From positions 248,001 to 312,000 of the forward strand of contig BDSL01000058.1 in the NCBI GenBank assembly GCA_003116995.1: DNA of 64,000 bases, given 5' to 3'. Positions 36,996 to 49,800 of this stretch are shown here, piece after piece. Positions within the stretch are counted from its first letter, which is position 1, and each line of letters begins with the position of its first letter. The notes below the pieces were generated by a model. It was not told where the DNA came from and did no database searches. It saw only the letters and a program-made list of their open reading frames with translations. This stretch comes from Yamagishiella unicocca (lineage: Eukaryota > Chlorophyta > Chlorophyceae > Chlamydomonadales > Volvocaceae). The translations under genes were made by a program, and so were the position numbers.

Positions 36996-39723
36996 GATCG
37001 GACACCGGGACGAACCTCGTGCGACCGCGAGGCGAACGGGGTTGGGTTGCGTTCTTCTTGGCGTTGGTTAGGATCGGGAGGAAGGAGCAACAAATGCGTG
37101 CGACAAATGAGCGTGCGCTTAGAGTGGGAGGGTACTGCAGGGGCGTCGAGGAAGGTATTGCGACCCAGGGGCTTGGGTCACAGCGTCGAGGGTTGGGACG
37201 GGCAGGTCCGGATTTTCTCCGCGACATCGCGGATGCTCGCGGGCTAGGGTGTGTGGGGCCGGGGGGTGAGGGCTAGCAGGCACGGCCGGTGCGCGCCTGC
37301 GCGCTGTATGGTGCAGGCGCGCGCTGGCTGTTGTGGGCTGGTGTCGCCGGTGGGCGCCTCTTTAGGAACGTATGACGGCGTCGGCTTTTCGACGCGGCGT
37401 GTATTATGAGCGCTGCGTCGCGGAACCGGGGTTGATGACCACGGGGCATGAGCACGAAGACGACAGCAGACGCAGGCAGAGCGCAGGCGCCTGAAAACGG
37501 CGAGCGCCTGGCGATCCACCCGCTGCAACCTCGGGACCCAACGGCGATTGTTCCTCGCATCAGCCAGGACATCGCCGTTGGGTTCCGCGCGTGGCAGCAT
37601 TATTGTCGTATATCTTGTACGGCGCAGTGGAGGTCGGGGCCCTAGTCGTACGGCGCCGCGATAGGGGCTAGTGCCGAAGGATCGCGTGTATATCCGCACT
37701 GCTCCCTGTCGCGTGCACCTCGTTTGTTGGGGGTAGCAGCACGCCACTTGTATATGGTAGAACGCTTTGGAGGGTGTCTGCATCGTCGAGGTGAGACTGG
37801 TGTGAGTCTCACCACCGCCCGTGGCAGCGTGAATAGGGTGTGTTGTTGCGTGGGTATTCGGTGGGAATTGACGCGCCGACGAACAAATGCAGAGTGCTTG
37901 GACGATGCGCTTTCGCACGAGCCAAAAAGGTTCGCTCGATATCTATTCGGGTGGTTGGGGCTTGGGAGGAGGCACTAAGGGCAGCAGCATATTATTAGTC
38001 CATCGAAGAGGCACGGACTACAACTAGGGAGCGCAGTAGGTTGGGACTCCTTCGGCACGCAGCAAATGTGCGGTGATGATGGAATATAGGGCAAAGGGGG
38101 GCGCAAGATTGCGTGGCATTGTCCAACCAGCTCGAGTCTTTAGACGCGATCATCTATGGGAGTTTCGTAAATGTCGCAGTGGGGTCGAAGCAGTGGGTCC
38201 GTCACGGCAGCTGTAGGGTTTTGTGCGGCGTGCCGGCAGCTGTGTCACGCCGCGCCCTACCATTGTCACCTTGGTGACTATTGATGCCGTGCGTGTATTT
38301 TCATATGTACGGGAATTTCGCTTGTTGCTTGCGAGCATCCCGACGTGACGGGTGCTCCAGTCGGCCGGTGAAGTGCCGCGCCCTGCACCCCGCGTACGGG
38401 ATTAGCACCTCGCACCAAGTTCCCCCCAGTGGCCGAGCGATGCCTTTCTGCCACCATAGGGCGTTGTTGTTCCGTCGCATGGCATCAGCAGAGCCGCTGT
38501 ATGTAAGCCGGGTGTCAGGCACAGTGATGGTGCTGTGGCGATGGAGTGACAGCGTCACTCCGTTTCGCACGAAGGAGCCCGGTAGGAGAGCTGTGTGCGG
38601 GCTTTGACCGAGTTTGCACTACCTGCAGCTGGTAGCGGCGGCCCCGAAGTTTGTCGTGCTCCGACTGCGACCAGAAGCGGGTCCCGGATGCCTGCTGGCA
38701 TTCCAGACCCACGCACAGCGAACCAAGCGGCACGAAAACAAACCTACGTAGCCCCTCGTGCCATGACATCTGCTGCAGGCTTGCAGCCAGCCTCAGCTTC
38801 GTAAATGTCCACTGGCTGGGGTGGTTGCGGTCATGGATGCGCGCAACGCAGCGCCTCGGCTGGATGAATCTACACCTGTTAACGTAACAGTGTTACAACC
38901 GACATTCAGCCGAAGTCATGGACCCCAACATGCTTCCCCAGGTGCCGTCGCCGGTCACCGGGCCCCAGTGTTCCCATATCTGCACATGGTTGTTGCAACC
39001 CCTATCACTGCCGTTGTCGCTCCTCGGTCCCCTCTGTTCGCGGCTGCTTGGTTGCATGCAGGCTGTCACAGGTCGTCACAGGTCGTCGTCCCCCAGGTCA
39101 TCTACTCGAGGCTGCGGCTGCTGGATGGCCCACGACAGCTGCTGCCAAGAAACGTCCACCTCCTCCCTGCAGGCGCGGGAAAGCATGGCGAGGGAGGCAC
39201 ATTTGCAAGACGCCATTTGACCAGCAAATACCATAGCCTCAATGTTCCTGTCGGCGCGTTGACACTCCACGGCCTGTCTGTGTCATGTGGCACGGCCCGT
39301 TGCCATGCGTTATGGCAACCGGGCCCCACATTGACACAGGCAGGCCGTGGAGCGTCACGGCCGCGTTCACCGCTTGCACCGCCAGCAGCCGTTCCGCCAG
39401 AGAAGTGCAGACAAAGGAGCTCGGGGGAAAGCTTGGGCGAATCTTGACCTGGCCTACCAGCCGCCACACATAGCACGGACCCGTTCACCACCGCCAGGTT
39501 GATACCCGTCTCTCAATGCCCTGTGCACCGGTACGCCTTCTGTTGGCTTACTGGTGTCAACGGCTCGCCACTGTGCCCCCTACCCACGCCCCGCTGCGCT
39601 GCTGACCCCCCCCGCTGGCTATGCACCAGCGGCACTTCCCATGTCGAGTAACCGTTTTTTTTTCTGTACCCCCCCCCGCCGTGAACCAAAGCAAGTACGG
39701 TCCAAACCCAAACCCACACGCAC
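36996..39723. other. 3' region between convergent ROC40-like and SAS-4 genes
   Basis: No clear gene. Candidate ends are TGTAA at 38502-38506 for the plus-strand MYB gene and TGTAA on the minus strand at 38897-38893 for SAS-4. The last SAS-4 exon probably lies at about 39100-39560 but was not resolved. A 9-bp hairpin sits at 37790-37813 (GGTGAGACT/AGTCTCACC), and a long one at 39263-39354. Confidence 0.45.
39263..39354. repeat. long imperfect hairpin (about 43-bp stem, 5-nt loop)
   Basis: The arm 39263-39306 pairs with 39312-39354 with a few mismatches and small bulges. CTCCACGGCCTG, CTGTGTCA and TTGCCAT are all perfectly paired blocks. The loop is GCGTT. It lies just 3' of the last certain SAS-4 exon, probably inside that transcript. 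The shape suits a miRNA-like precursor or a short foldback element. Confidence 0.75.
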
Positions 39724-42700
39724 CCGTCCGCTGTCACCACGCGCAGCACGCCGTCCGGGAACAGGATCTCCTTGCCGTGGCCGGGGTGGTGCGCCTCCGT
39801 CTGGCCGCTGGGGAAGTAGAACACCTCCACGCCGCCCTCACCGCCGTAGGTGCTGTGCCAGGTGGCCACCTCGGCATAGTAGTAGTGCACGACGCCGATG
39901 CCCGGGGCAGGAGGGGAAGGCAGGGAGGGCGAGCCCCTTGCGCTGCTGGCTGCCGCAGCAGCGGGGGCGGGGACGGCCCACTTGATGTCGCCATTGGCGA
40001 AGTAGACCCGGGAGCTGCCATCAGACATGGCGACCTGCGGTGGGTTGAGCAAGAGCCCGATCCGACCAGAGGGTTCGGGTCGGCGGATTTGGGTTAAGGA
40101 CACTGCCATAGTATGTGCAACCTTCTGGGAATGGTGGTTATGGGGGGCCCCTCCAGCTGCGGACGTGGGTTGGTAGCGACGTCTCGGAGGGGTGCGCTGA
40201 CCATTTCACTGACTGCGCGGCAGCCATGGCGCGCCGCGGCGCATGGGCGCGGACGTTGGAAATAACACAGCTGCGGATGTGGGCGTGGTGCGGTTGCAGC
40301 CTCGTAGGCGTAGATGACGGCCGGCGCCTTGACACTCGGGCATGGCACGTCACACATATACTGATACCGCAATGCTGCTTTCCAGCACGACGCCACACGA
40401 CATCGGCGCGGAGCTTTTCGCGCGCAAGGGAGCGACCAGCCATGCTACGGTCCCCCCGCACCTCGCGCGTCCCACGCGTCTGTCCGGTTCTTCTCCTACC
40501 AGACCCCTGCCGGCGCCGTCGCTGGCCCCTCGCCTCACCTTGCGGGTGCCGTTGGCGAACAGCACGAGCCGCTTGCCGGAGGCGTACAGGCGCTCCAGCT
40601 TGCCATCGCTGTGCTGCACCTCCCGCAGCATCGCATCGGCGCCCCCGCCTCCACCGGCTCCAGGTGCGGCTGCCTGCATGGCTGTGCGGGGCACGGGCGC
40701 GTCGTGCTGCTGCTGTGAGGCCACCACGTGCGCCACTGACGCCGCGTTGGCAGCACTGGCATTCATCACGCTGCTCTGGTGCGCGAAACCCCCAAACCCC
40801 CCAGCCTGGTGCGCATATGGCTGCCGCGATAGGGCCTGGGGCTCGTGGACAGACTGGCGTTGTTGCTGCTGGTATTGTTGCTGTGGTTGGCGTTGCTGCT
40901 GGTGCTGCTGCTGGTGCTGCGGATGTTGAGGGTGGCGCAAGGCGCCGTCACCGCTACCCCATGCGTCTGCTGGCGCGTGCTGCGCTGGGCCCCAGGCGGT
41001 CGGTGCGCCCTGCTGGTGGCGGGAGTCGGCGGGTAATCGCGCGGGGCCCGAGCTGCCGACCGGTGGTGACCAGGAATCTGCCGACCAAGGGTCCCGTGAA
41101 CCCGCGAGTTGTGGAGGACCCGGCCGGCTCTCCTGTTGCCACAGTTGCGCATGCGATTGCTGTTGTGCCGCTTGGCTGGAGCCAGACGGCGGCGACACAG
41201 CGGAGGGTGGTCCAGACCCCATGAGGCCGCCTCCGCCGCCACCACCACCGCCCCGGTTGGCTGCAACTGTAGCCTCCACGTTCCGGTCCATTCGGAGGGC
41301 CGCTAGTGTCTGACTGACACCATCCAGGTCAACGATTGATTCACGAGCATTGGCGGCTGCCGGTTGCCCCTGCCCCGGGGCTGCAGGCACTTGGCTCCGG
41401 GCAGCTGCGGCGGCTCCAGAGCGAGGGCCTGCCGGTGCGCCTGGTGCCGGTGCGCCATTGGCGGCGGCGCGGGGCTGGGGCTGGGCGCCCGCGCTGCCGC
41501 CGAAGAAGGCGCTTGTGGTACTAGGGCCGCCGGCGCCTGCGCCGCTCCTGCCATTCCCAGGCAGTTCGTTCTGGCGCCAAGCAGCCGGTGCTTGCGCGAA
41601 TGGGCCCGCACCGGCAGCCGGATTTGCGTCGGCGGACGGGTGACGCTGCGATTGTGCGCTCTGCGTGCGCTGGGCGCCGCCAGCAGCGGACGGAACCGCA
41701 TCGCGGGACCGCGTCGGCTGCGGTGGCCCCGTGCGCACATTCTGCTGTTGCTGATGTTGTTGTTGCTGACGTTGTTGTTGCTGACGTTGTTGCTGCTGAT
41801 GTTGTTGTTGTTGATGTTGTTGCTGTTGGCGCTGCCGGCCGCTGGTACTAGGTCCGTTCATATCGTCCTCCTCGCGGCCACCTTGGTGCTGCCACTGCGG
41901 TTGCTGCTGCGGCTGTCGCTGCTCCCCCCCGAAGGGCCTGTCGAAGACGGGCTGCGTGGAGAGGCCGTCCGGCGCCAGCCCCATCCTAGCCATGAACTCC
42001 TGATGCTGCTGCCAAGCCATGGCCGAGAGGCTATCCGAGTCAAGGCCGTCACCGCCCCCGCCTTCGTCAGTCAAGACCTGCAGGGTGCCGCCGGGATCGC
42101 CCATCAGCGGGACGAAATGGGATGCACACCCCGGCGTCGCACGGCAAGGTTCACGTTTGCATGGCCCCACCCCATCCCCCATCATCGCGCATGCACGCAC
42201 CTCTGCGTCGTCATTCTGGACGTAGCTGTAAGAGGACGGCGAGCCAGCGGCCGCAGCGGCGGCGGAGTCGCCTTTTCCCCTACCGCGAGGGCTGACACGG
42301 CTGGCGCCGGCAGGGCCGCTACCTCGCCAGGCCGCTGACCCCGGCCGCACGGGTGCGTCCTCGTACTCCTCCGCCCCATCCTCATCGCGCCCAGCGTCGT
42401 CGTCCTCATCCGCGCCGTCCGTCTGCTCCCCACCCCCCTGCCACCACGGCGAGGGGTCTTCAGACCGCAGGCCCGCCTGCTGCCCGCGTCGATGCCTCTG
42501 CCCGAAGGAGGCCTGCTCCGCCTCCTCGCCATCTCCCTCCTCCGGCAGCTCCTCCACTTCCTCCTCCTCCTCGTCGTCGCCCGCCTGCCACCGCTGCGCC
42601 GCGCCGTGCGCCTTCTCGACACCTCGGCCGCTGAGCGGCCCCGCCTTGTCGGCGCGCCAGGTGTTCTGGGGCTGCTGCTGCAAGCGACCAGGCGTGGCGG

Positions 42701-45700
42701 AGAGCCGAGACGCCTGCAGCGCACGCAGCCTGGCAGCAGGCCCGCTTGCGCCGAAACCGCCCCCGCCAGCTGACAACGATGAACCGCTTGACCTGGGCCT
42801 GCTGCCTGCTGCTGCTGCAGCGGCGGCACCGGGGCGCAACGTGCCGACGCCGGCAGGGGTCGAGCGCCTGACGGCTGCGGCGTCTGGCGCTGCCGTGACA
42901 CCCTCAAGGGGCGGCAGGAATGGCAGAGGCTCGGTCTGCACACCGGCGGACCGGCTGTGACGTTGCTTGGTCTGCTGGCTTCCTTTGGCACCGCCGGCGC
43001 CGGCGCCCCCTGGTGGCCAGCCTCGCTCCAACTGCTGCGCCTCATGCCACCGCACCTCCTCTCGCAGCTCCAGGTTGCGCTCCTGCAGCCGATGGGATAC
43101 GTATGGCTTAGTGTTCAGGTGGGGACATGCACGCAGCTAAGTGCACTCTCGCCGCAGACTAAGAGTGGGTGCTCTGAGGGACCGACATGCTAGGAGGAAG
43201 GCAGCGCACCAGGCTCGCAACAGCTTCGCATCAGGTCCGCAGGCATTGTTTTGGCCTACTGCTGCAGACGCCCCGCTCGTCCGCGCCCGCACCTGCTGTT
43301 CGACCAGCTGCCGCCGCAGCCGCTCCACCGTCAGCTTGTGCCGGGCCTCGCGAGCCCGACCCTCGCGCCGCTCTGCCTCAAGTGCGGCTTCGGCGGCTGC
43401 AAGGCCAAATGGCCGGGGTGGGTGCGGCCGGGTGTGGAGGAGGTTCAGGCGATACGACTTGTCGGCAAACGGGTATCAGTCAGGGCGCGTGTACAGGGCT
43501 TAAATGCTGGCCGCCGCGGGATGCAAGAGGAGCAAAACACCAAGCGCAAACACGGAGTCCACACGAGCGTGGCGCTGTGTGAAGACCACACATGCAAGTA
43601 GAGCCGCGCCGGTGGATGCCATCGAATCACGCGGCTAAATGAACCGTCCCTTCCTCGATTTGCAAGGGAGCTTCGACAAAAAAGCTTGGATGAAGCCCCT
43701 GCCAAGCCGGGATGGTGCTGCCACTCACCCTCCATCGCGCTTCGCTCCTTTTTGTTCGGCAGCTTGAGCAGCGCCTTGCTCTGCTTCTCCAGCACGCGCC
43801 TGTCGCGCCGGAGCCTCGACTCCTCAGCGTCCTTCTGCGCCTCCCACTTGGCCTGCTCCTCGGCCTGCACAAATGGCCCCACGGCGCCCCTTCGCGCACG
43901 CTGGTGCAATCCTGATGGCGATCCGGCGCCGCTGGCTCCCCCACGCTGCCGATAGCAGCATCAGGCCAGCCCCGCCGGTGCCGCCCGACCCTGCCCAACA
44001 ACACCTCTCACCCACCCGTGATTTCTCCCACGCCTGGCGCTCCTGCTCCAATCGGTTTGCCGCTTTCTCCAGCTCCGTACGCATCCGCACGAGGGTTGAC
44101 CGCTCGGAAGACACGCTGGTCAACTGCTCTTCCAGCGCCTGCCGGTCAGGTGGACGATAGGGTGACGATGGACGCCGCGGTGCGGGAGTGCGCCATTAGA
44201 TGAGACCGCGGTGCGGGAGTGCGCCATTAGATGAGACTGGTTACGGGGGGACGTCAAGTGGGGCTTCAACGATGTGCGACCCAGGGGGCTCAACGCTGGC
44301 GTGACTGGATCGCACATTGGACGGTTATACCGCCGTAGCTAGTGCTTGCAAGGAGGACCTGCTCGGTGAGCAACGCGACGAACGCCGTTTTGAACTACTG
44401 CTCTGAACAGCCACATCCGTGCACTTAACAATGCTTTGGTGCCTCCTGTCAATTCGTGGCAATGTGCGGCAGCCAACCTGCCCCTATCCTTAGACGCATC
44501 GTAGCCCCAACACGCACAGCAGCCGCTCTGCGGCTTTATAGAGGGGCTGGCAGCTTCGTCCTCCCACCCCTTGCCGTCATCGCTCTCGCCCTACCCGCAG
44601 CCTTTCCAACTCGGCTGGTGAGGGCCCTGCTGGTTCAGCCGCCTTCGCTTTGCCGCCGGCACCACCGGCAGCCTTGCCTGGTCCGCGACCAGCGCCATGC
44701 TGCGGCTGGCGCTGCTTGTTGAATAAGGCGCGCACGAAGGGCTGGTCGGGGCCCCGCTCATCGTCATCCGCTTTTGCACCCGACGGCTTCAGCTGCGGCT
44801 TCTGCTGCTGATCCGCGCTCCAGCCGTTGCAGTCGTCCGGAAAGATATCCCCACGAGTGCCGTACAGACCATCGCCTCCAGCCGGTGCGGCCCACGGGTC
44901 GTCGAGCTGCGCAGCTGGGGGGGATTGGCCGTTGCTGACGTGGAAAGCTGCGCCGCGCACATTGCCGCTGCCGGCACTGGCCACGGCCGCAGCGGTGGTG
45001 GGAGCACCAGCACCTTTGCGCACGCAGGGACCAGCACCACCGAAGCCGGCTGTGTCGTTCCAGGCGTCCAGATCGTCAAATCCACGACCGCTGCCGCTCT
45101 TCACTGATGCCAGTGGACCAGCCTCTGCAGTGCCCAGGCCCCACGCGGGACTTGTCCCATGGCCTCCACCCCCTCTTCCCCGGCTGACACTATCACGCGC
45201 TGCTGCGCTTGCCGCCCTGCCAGGGGAGAACTGCTGCTGGTCCCAAGGCGATCCCGCGCCTCCGTCATTGTACGGCAGCTCTGGCTCGTCAAAGTCAAAG
45301 CCCCCCGCGTATCCGTCGTCATCGGCAGCAGCCCCATCGCCCTCCACGACATCGAACGCGTCTTGCTGGTAACGCTGGATCTGGCTGGGCTGCGGTGACG
45401 ACCACCCCGCGCTCACTCGCGTCTGGCCTGCGTTTGCGGCTGGGCGGTCGTTGCTGCGGCTGGCACTACGCTGCGCCTGCGGTGGCTGCGGCGGGCGATG
45501 CTGGTGGATGGCAGCGTAGGAGCGCACGGGTGCCGCCGGAAGATGTGCGCTGCTGGAAGGAAGGGCCTGCCGGCCGGGGCACGGAATCACATGGGGGCCG
45601 TGTTGTAAGGAAGAAACGAGGACCGGGCAGCCCATGGCGCAGCCCATGTGAGGACAGGAGGCGCCTGGCACGTGCATGTGTCTTACCGGGCAAAGCTGTT

Positions 45701-46551
45701 CTGCGGGTAGGAACACGCGCACCTGTGCAGCCTGCTCATGGCGGGGTCGAGCCCCGCCAACTACGTCCGCTTTGATCTGTGTCTCCAGCGCCCGGAATTC
45801 CTCCAGCTCCATCTCCTATACGGACAACGGGGCCGGGGACTTTGGCGTCGTGTTTGGCCCAGCTCAGGTCTCAGCCGCTGAGCTTAAATGGAAGCCAAGC
45901 CAATGCAAATTCCCAGGGCCATCGACAAATGTCAATGGGACTCCACCAGATGGGACAAACCTGATTTGTTTGTACGGAACACAAAACAATGCACTGGGTC
46001 CCAGAGACCGGGATGGCACAATCTCATACCTCTTCTGCCTGCTGCGTGGCCCATGCAACCTTAACGGAGTTGCGGAGGAAGCGGCTACTAAGCGGCCCGG
46101 CATCGAGGTGCTTATCTGAGGGTGGTATGAACGCCACGGAGTTACGCGGAGAGGGTGACATTGGTGACTCGGTAGGCCAACAGGTATGAAAGTCAGTGAC
46201 GGCCAGCGTCGCACCTGGCGGTTGCTCGACGCTTAGAAGCTGCGTTTCTGACGCAAGTTCCATCGTCTTGCCCTCCCATGCCCACGCATCGGAGTATGGC
46301 TGCTCCGTCGGCGTGCGACAGGGCCGGTGCTGGTCGCCTCGCCGGCTGCCAACATCTTCAGAAGCATTAGCGCCAATGTCACCGCCAGTGCTATCGTTAC
46401 TGCTTCCTGTACCCGTCTCGGCTGGTGCGGTAGCCTTCCTATATCGGGAAGCGAAAACACGCTTCTCAACTCCCTCGCCGCGCCGCAGGAACGGCCGGGC
46501 TGTCTTTCCACGGGCTGTCGCTGATGCTGTCGTGCCTAAGCCGGCCTCCAT
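39724..46551 (-). CDS. SAS4: SAS-4/CPAP (CENPJ) centriole assembly protein, 3' end unresolved
   Basis: CPAP/SAS-4 binds tubulin and controls centriole (basal body) microtubule assembly and length. Exons: 46551-46030, 45815-45723, 45566-44595, 44138-44016, 43864-43729, 43396-43293, 43082-42201, 42077-40539, 40034-39724, all in phase, 1,560 residues so far. The N-terminus has RPFLRRGEG (about 19-27), a conserved CPAP motif. Residues about 530-670 are coiled coil (LEKAANRLEQERQAWEKS, LTVERLRRQLVEQQ). A polyQ/His tract and Gly/Pro-rich spacer follow. The C-terminus is the TCP10/G-box beta repeat: DGKLERLYASGKRLVLFANG, VYFANGDIKW, YYYAEVATWHSTYGG, KEILFPDGVL. A short terminal exon is still missing; splice candidates at 39,100-39,560 gave no clear family match. 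The start is the first ATG suited to a TATA-like site near 46,695; an upstream in-frame extension was rejected as lacking an ATG. Exon 2 could instead end at 45765. Confidence 0.93.
41736..41835 (-). repeat. CAA/CAG-type polyglutamine tract in SAS-4
   Basis: Tandem TGTTGTTGCTGAC/ATG units on the plus strand encode repeating QQQQH and QQQQR on the minus strand within exon 8. It is a simple-sequence expansion in a predicted disordered spacer. Confidence 0.85.
44176..44237. repeat. 31-bp tandem duplication in a SAS-4 intron
   Basis: Two head-to-tail copies of a 31-bp unit that starts CGCGGTGCGGGAGTGCG lie in the intron between exons 3 and 4. Confidence 0.8.
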
Positions 46552-46864
46552 ACCAGATTTGATACAACAAAGAACTGCTTGTAGATTCCTGTCAGGAAAG
46601 CATCGCAGCTGGCCGTGTGACCAGGTCAACACATTCAGCTTGAGGAATTCATTCCTCGCTTTCACCGTCCACACCCAGCAAGTAGTCCTACGCTATATAT
46701 TTTACTTGGTAGTTTGCTGCATGCCCTCAGGTCCGAACTGTCGGACTTTCAAAGCCTCGTACAATTTTCCACGTCATTCCAAACCATTTTTTCTTATCAT
46801 CAAAACGCTTGCACTATCATAACTTCAACGCTTACTTAATGGTCTTCTAGCCGTGGCAATTCCA
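46552..46864. promoter_or_regulatory. 313-bp bidirectional promoter of SAS-4 and the LRR kinase
   Basis: The two start codons are only 313 bp apart in opposite orientation. The spacer is AT-richer than both genes. A TATATATTTTA-like element at about 46692-46702 would suit minus-strand transcription of SAS-4. Sharing of regulation is inference. Confidence 0.5.
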
Positions 46865-49800
46865 ATGGCACGCAGCAAAGCGGCCGTGGCAATTACGCTG
46901 TCGGGTGCGGCGGTGGCCGCAGCCACGATAGCTGCAGTCGTGGTAGTCCGATATAGACGTAAAAATGCATCAAATCATGGTTCCGGTCTGGCAGCAACTG
47001 GAGCTTGCGCGGACGTTATTGTGCGCACAGTGGTGGAGCTTGAACAGGTACGGAGCCCCCGAATTACCAAATACCAGTATCGGAACGGGCAATGGAAGCG
47101 CACGCTCACTCTTGACAGGTTGCGGGAGACCCGGAGCGTTCGAATGGCGTGTCGGCGGTGGAACTGCAGCAGTCCCGCATAACCAAGTTGCCTCTGCAGC
47201 ATCTTGCCAACCTTTCCAACCTTGCGCGTCTAGATGTCGGAGGCTGCGCTTTGACGCATCTTTCACCAGACATTTCGGTCCTGCAGAAGCTCGAGGTGTG
47301 TTGGCCGTACAGGGTTATAGCGATGACGCCAGAGCTGAATGGTAGCACCACGTGCCTTGTTCGTGCGTGTGAGCGAGACGATGAGTTTACAGATTCTCCC
47401 CTGTTTTGGGGAGTTGCACACGTGGTATGGATCGGGTAGTGGCCGCAACCCTTAAGGCAAAGGAAAAGCCTGGGGCGATGGAATGCCAAGCAAAGGCGCT
47501 GTTTGCAGCAACTCGCGTTTGGGATGTTCCGATTCATCGTCCCATCGGGTGGAGCGATGAGCTGTCACGGTGTGGGTACGGGGTACGATCCATCTATGTA
47601 CGGGACCGTTTAGTCAGCAGCAAGGCTTCCTCGGCGCGTGGGCTGCACCCCCCCTCAAACTCCACGTTGGTGACGCGCGTTCGTTTACGTGAGTCATTTT
47701 ACTAACCCGCCCCACTCGCGCCCGGGTCTTCCTCGAAGCCCCACTCGCGCCCGTGCTCGTTACGTGCTGCTACACATTCCGACAGCAATCAGGAAGCTGT
47801 CCCTAATCCACAGCGCGCACGCTGCTGTGGTAGCTGTCCGAACACAGCGCTTCTGCGATCTCGCACACCATTCTCTTTCCGGTTCTGCGCGTATTTTGTC
47901 GTGCGTGTTCCAGCTTCTTTGCTGAAAAACGGTACAGATATCACAGGCATAGCTCCCTGCGACCCGCCTCATATTTTCCAGTGACACGCCCTTATGGCCA
48001 ATCCCGGCCATCTGCTCCTCAATCCTCCTAATGCTTCCGGTTCCAAACCCTCACCGCCGCCCATGCGCATCCCGCGACGCGACCTGGGTACCCCAGGTGC
48101 TGCTGGCCCCCCGGAACAAGCTGGTCGAGGTGCCAGCGGAGTTGGGCCTCCTCTCACGCAACCTGGTGCAGCTGGACTTGGGAGCCAACCAGCTCACCTC
48201 CGGTAAGGCTTAGTGTCACGCACCCGCCGTCGTTACCACCGCAGACACTCCATAGCGTGCTGTCCCCGCCGCCGGTCACATGGTCCTTGCCTGGGGCCCC
48301 TGTACGGCGTGAAGCGCAGCTCGCCTGGCTGGTTCTCTGCGGAAGCCTCCTGCCTCACTTTCGGTAGCCTGAGGCGCAGCATCCCCTCCCCGTGGATTGG
48401 GCCGTGGATTCGCGGATTCTCTTATCAAACCCCCCGCCGTGCTCCCCTCCCCCCGCAGTGCCGCCCGAGCTGTGCCAGCTGACCGGCCTCCGCACGCTCA
48501 ACCTCATGGGCAACCAGCTGGAGCGGCTGCCGCAGGACTTTGGGCGCCTGCGGAACCTGCGGCTGCTGGGGCTCAAGAGCAACAAGGTGCGCGGGCCCGC
48601 CGGGAGTGGTGGGGTATGGCGCTGGCGTGTCTTGGTGTCGTACGAGGGTGAGAACCGCGCGTTGCGGCTGCTGGCGTCACAGAGGGCGCCCCCTTTCGAG
48701 GGCGTGGCGGGCTTGCACAGCGGCGAGGAGTGGCAGGTGCCATCCAGGGAAGGGCCCAGCTCGGCATGACCTTGGGTTTGAATGGGGACCGGGTCCAGCT
48801 GTTCGGCAAGCATTGACCCCAACCAGTCCCTGCCCAGTGTCCCTGCCCACATCCCAGTGTCCCTGGGTGCCCCTGCCCACATCCTGGTGCCTGAAGCCCC
48901 GCACTGACACCTCACGCTGACACCCTTGCCCTGCATCCCCCCCGCGTGCCCCTTGCGTCGCCCCCCACCCGCCCAGCTGGTGGAGCTGCCTCCTAGCATC
49001 TCCAAGCTAACCAACCTGGTGGAGCTCTTCGTAACTGACAACCGCCTGACGGACCTGCCGGCGGGTGAGGACTGGATGGGTTTTGGATTAGACAACGTGG
49101 ACGGGGCTGGCTTGGCGGACCCGGGCCGATCGACATGGTGGTGTGGCGACATGACGCTGCCAGGGCGCACACCTGTGCGCCCTCCCGAGTATTCCTTGCT
49201 CCTTGAGATCACACCATGGCCCTGTGCGGCATGTGCGCGCGGCCGAGTCGTCGCCTGCTCCTTTACACGCCCATACATCCCCTCCGGCGCCTCCTTTCCT
49301 CGAAGCCGTGTACTACCTTGCGACACCTCCAACCTCACCCCCAGCCCCGCCCCATGTCCATGGGGTCTCCCCGGTGCCCCGCATTCCCTTGCCAAGTGTA
49401 CTCCCCCTCCCCTCCCCGCATCCACGGGTCTTCCTCGAAACCCCTCCCCTCCTCGTGCGGCCGCCCCCCCCCCGCAGGCATGTCCCGCTGCACCTCCCTG
49501 GTGAAGCTGCAGGCCTCCTTCAACGCCTTCACCGCCCTACCCGCCTGCCTGCTGCGCCTGCCGCGACTGGAGCTGCTCCGGGTGGCGGTGTGCGACATCC
49601 AGACCCTGCCGGCCGGCCTGCTGGCGGAGGGCGCGATGCCGCGGCTGGCATGGTTCAGCTTGGCGGGCAACCCCGTGTGCCCCGACCCGCCGGCGCCGGC
49701 TCCTGGGCTGCCAGTGGTGCACGAGGACGACTTGGAGCTGGGGCAGAAGCTGGGGGACGGCGCGTCCGGGGAGGTGTACCGAGGTGGGTGGAGTTGCCTG

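Noticed and set aside
37244..37918. 224-codon minus-strand ORF downstream of ROC40
   Set aside because: It lies in the expected 3' UTR of the MYB gene, has no motif and no matching exons around it.
46554..46674. N-terminal extension of SAS-4 to 46674
   Set aside because: The ATG at 46674 lies almost at the expected start of transcription below the TATA-like site, and the added residues do not resemble the family; the ATG at 46551 is preferred, though not proven.
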